DNA of 43,170 bases from an uncultured Faecalibacterium sp. Its GTDB lineage: Bacteria; Bacillota; Clostridia; Oscillospirales; Ruminococcaceae. A model generated the notes under the pieces. That model worked only from the letters and a program-made list of their open reading frames with translations. It had not been told where the DNA came from and searched no databases. This document shows, piece after piece, positions 42,247 through 43,170 of the stretch. The position numbers and the translations under genes are program-made. Position 1 is the first letter of the stretch. Every line of letters begins with the position of its first letter. The stretch lies in NCBI GenBank assembly GCA_900540455.1, contig UQGD01000018.1, forward strand, positions 1-43,170, given 5' to 3'.

Positions 42247-42286
42247 AAACAAAAACAGGGTGCGCCCCTGAATAGGACGCACCCTG
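42247..42286 (-). terminator. Terminator for the minus-strand gene at 42297
   Basis: A 9-bp stem (42256-42264 with 42278-42286) is followed on minus by TTTTTGTTTT. It starts about 11 bases after that gene's stop. Confidence 0.8.
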
Positions 42287-42296
42287 CCATCGCAAT

Positions 42297-42575
42297 TCAC
42301 GATTTGATTCGTTGAGAATTGCGCTGCTTGTAAAACTTGCGATTAAAGCCACAGACAATAGCAATATGTACAACAGGGCGTTCCCCGTCGGGAACGCTCT
42401 GTTTTTCTTTGCTTGGAATATGATGAGCCTGTTCCGCCTGCCACGCAGCAAATTCTCTTTGGCCTTCCTCGCTGTTCCAGTAGGCAAGGATGGCCGGGTA
42501 GAATGCCCGTGCCAGACGGTCGATGACTTCATCGGGATAGGGGGAAGTGTTTGTGGACTTTTTCTTTTTGTTCAA
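42297..42575 (-). CDS. Small hypothetical protein next to a ParB-like gene
   Basis: I do not recognise it. From a TTG at 42575 it is 92 residues: basic start NKKKKSTNTSPYPDEVIDRLARAFYPAILAYWNSEEGQREFAAWQAEQAHH, then a basic tail. The TTG has AAAGGAG 7 bases upstream. An ATG at 42608 in the same frame would add 11 residues but has no clear ribosome binding site. It is about 50 bases after the ParB-like gene and ends at a terminator, so the two look co-transcribed. A plus-strand terminator overlaps its 3' half. Confidence 0.62.
   Translation of the reverse strand: MNKKKKSTNTSPYPDEVIDRLARAFYPAILAYWNSEEGQREFAAWQAEQAHHIPSKEKQSVPDGERPVVHIAIVCGFNRKFYKQRNSQRIKS
42373..42410 (+). terminator. Plus-strand terminator for the GH2 operon inside an opposite gene
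   Basis: A 13-bp stem with one G-T position (42373-42385 with 42390-42402), a 4-base loop and TTTTCTTT after it on plus. It is the first clear plus-strand terminator after the GH2 stop, and it lies within the coding region of the minus-strand gene. Confidence 0.8.
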
Positions 42576-42623
42576 ACGCACGCTCCTTTGGACATCTGTG
42601 AACAGCATACCATGTGCCTGATG

Positions 42624-43170
42624 TTATGCTGTCTGGTCTTTAACATCTGCGAGTGCGGCTTCCAGAGAAGCAAGGTAGTCCTTGTGCTTGTGAATGATCT
42701 CCAGAATCACATCACGCTGTGCATTATCGGGCATTTGCTCCAACTGATAGTTGAACGCAATGCGGAAACGAGTGGTCACATCTTCCAATGCTACATACCT
42801 GTACCGCAGATCTTCCGGGTAAGCATCGCTGTCGTAAATCGATTCAAACTTTCGGAATGGCATGACAGGAGCTTTGCCCGGAACACGAATCACACCGTCA
42901 GCGTCAGGCTTCGGTTCCACCTTCAGCTCCGGGTGCAGAATATCCTGCAAGGTCTGTGCACGGTCATTGTAGGCCGCCCTGGCAAGGCGGTGCATATCCG
43001 CTTTGGACACTTTCATCTGTCCGGACAGGATGCTCTGCTTTAAGCCCGGCATCAGTTCTTCCGCAATCTCCACGCCTTTCATATACTTCGAGGCGCGGAT
43101 AACGGTGTCCTTGCTCACACCGTTTTCTTCTGCGATTCGGTCGCAGGTTTTCTTCCCGGAGTGGTGGTTA
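42624..43170 (-). CDS. ParB/RepB-like protein, truncated by the window edge
   Basis: The open frame enters from the right edge. The visible part begins KKTCDRIAEENGVSKDTVIRASKYMKGVEIAEELMPGLKQSILSGQMKVSKADMHRLARA. This matches the central helix-turn-helix region of ParB-like proteins found on plasmids and integrative elements (I-A-x-E-x-G-V-S-x-x-T-V, then I-L-S-G-x-x-x-x-S-K-A-D). A GTG at 43118 is internal to this domain and unlikely to be the start. About 180 residues are seen; the nuclease/partition N-terminus would lie outside. Such genes usually mark mobile elements. Confidence 0.75.
   Translation of the reverse strand, partial: NHHSGKKTCDRIAEENGVSKDTVIRASKYMKGVEIAEELMPGLKQSILSGQMKVSKADMHRLARAAYNDRAQTLQDILHPELKVEPKPDADGVIRVPGKAPVMPFRKFESIYDSDAYPEDLRYRYVALEDVTTRFRIAFNYQLEQMPDNAQRDVILEIIHKHKDYLASLEAALADVKDQTA

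Noticed and set aside
42291..42323. Inverted repeat CGCAATTC/GAATTGCG after the GH2 gene
   Set aside because: Only 8 bp with a 17-base spacer and no T-tract. It overlaps the end of the small minus-strand gene and is weaker than the two clear terminators beside it.

Overview
The window looks like a GC-rich, low-redundancy chromosome segment from a Gram-positive gut Clostridia species, most likely Faecalibacterium or a close relative in the Oscillospiraceae/Ruminococcaceae. This is inferred from gene content, protein style and Shine-Dalgarno usage; no database was searched. Most of it is core chromosome. The last 6.5 kb, after a tRNA-Tyr gene, looks accessory.

Layout. (1) 1-2.9 kb, minus strand: Lrp/AsnC regulator, aminotransferase, ispE (isoprenoid precursors) and a small DUF378 membrane protein. 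(2) 3.1-6.1 kb, plus strand: ACT-domain protein and its PFL/UPF0210 partner, then spoIIR and a double peptidoglycan-binding-domain protein. (3) 6.1-11.6 kb, plus strand: sbcD-sbcC DNA-end nuclease, an unknown proline-rich protein, then a YdbC/PC4-like protein with an HD-domain protein. (4) 11.6-18.4 kb: a rearranged division and wall cluster. ftsW, murA, ftsZ and a DivIVA-like coiled-coil gene lie on minus, with an FtsI/SpoVD-type penicillin-binding protein diverging on plus. murG and ftsQ are not between them. (5) 18.4-31.3 kb, minus strand: the translation/RNA superoperon rimP-nusA-ylxR-ylxQ-infB-rbfA-nrnA-truB-ribF, followed by rpsO and pnp. A Tat-signal carboxylesterase-like gene that has lost its catalytic Ser and His is inserted between ribF and rpsO. 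(6) 31.4-36.4 kb: M29 aminopeptidase, xanthine phosphoribosyltransferase, patatin-like lipase, and a Na+-pump decarboxylase beta subunit with a 43-residue gamma-like protein. The beta gene has a riboswitch-like leader. (7) 36.5-43.2 kb: tRNA-Tyr, a small DUF6061-like protein, a sugar-utilisation locus (AraC regulator diverging from a GPH transporter and a GH2 glycosidase), then a small unknown gene and a truncated ParB-like gene at the window edge.

How the genes work together. Region 5 couples transcription elongation (NusA), initiation (IF2), ribosome maturation (RimP, RbfA), tRNA modification (TruB) and RNA decay (PNPase, NrnA). Region 4 builds and positions the septum. Region 7 would import and hydrolyse a beta-glycoside. 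Intrinsic terminators and sigma-A-type promoters are visible at most operon boundaries, and the -10 box TATACT recurs.

The most interesting signal is the 5' leader of the decarboxylase beta gene (36277-36405). A multi-helix fold closes a P1 stem whose 3' strand is also the 5' arm of an intrinsic terminator, which is the architecture of a transcriptional ON riboswitch. It resembles the yybP-ykoY (Mn2+) class at its P1 edge, but the second conserved loop was not recognised.
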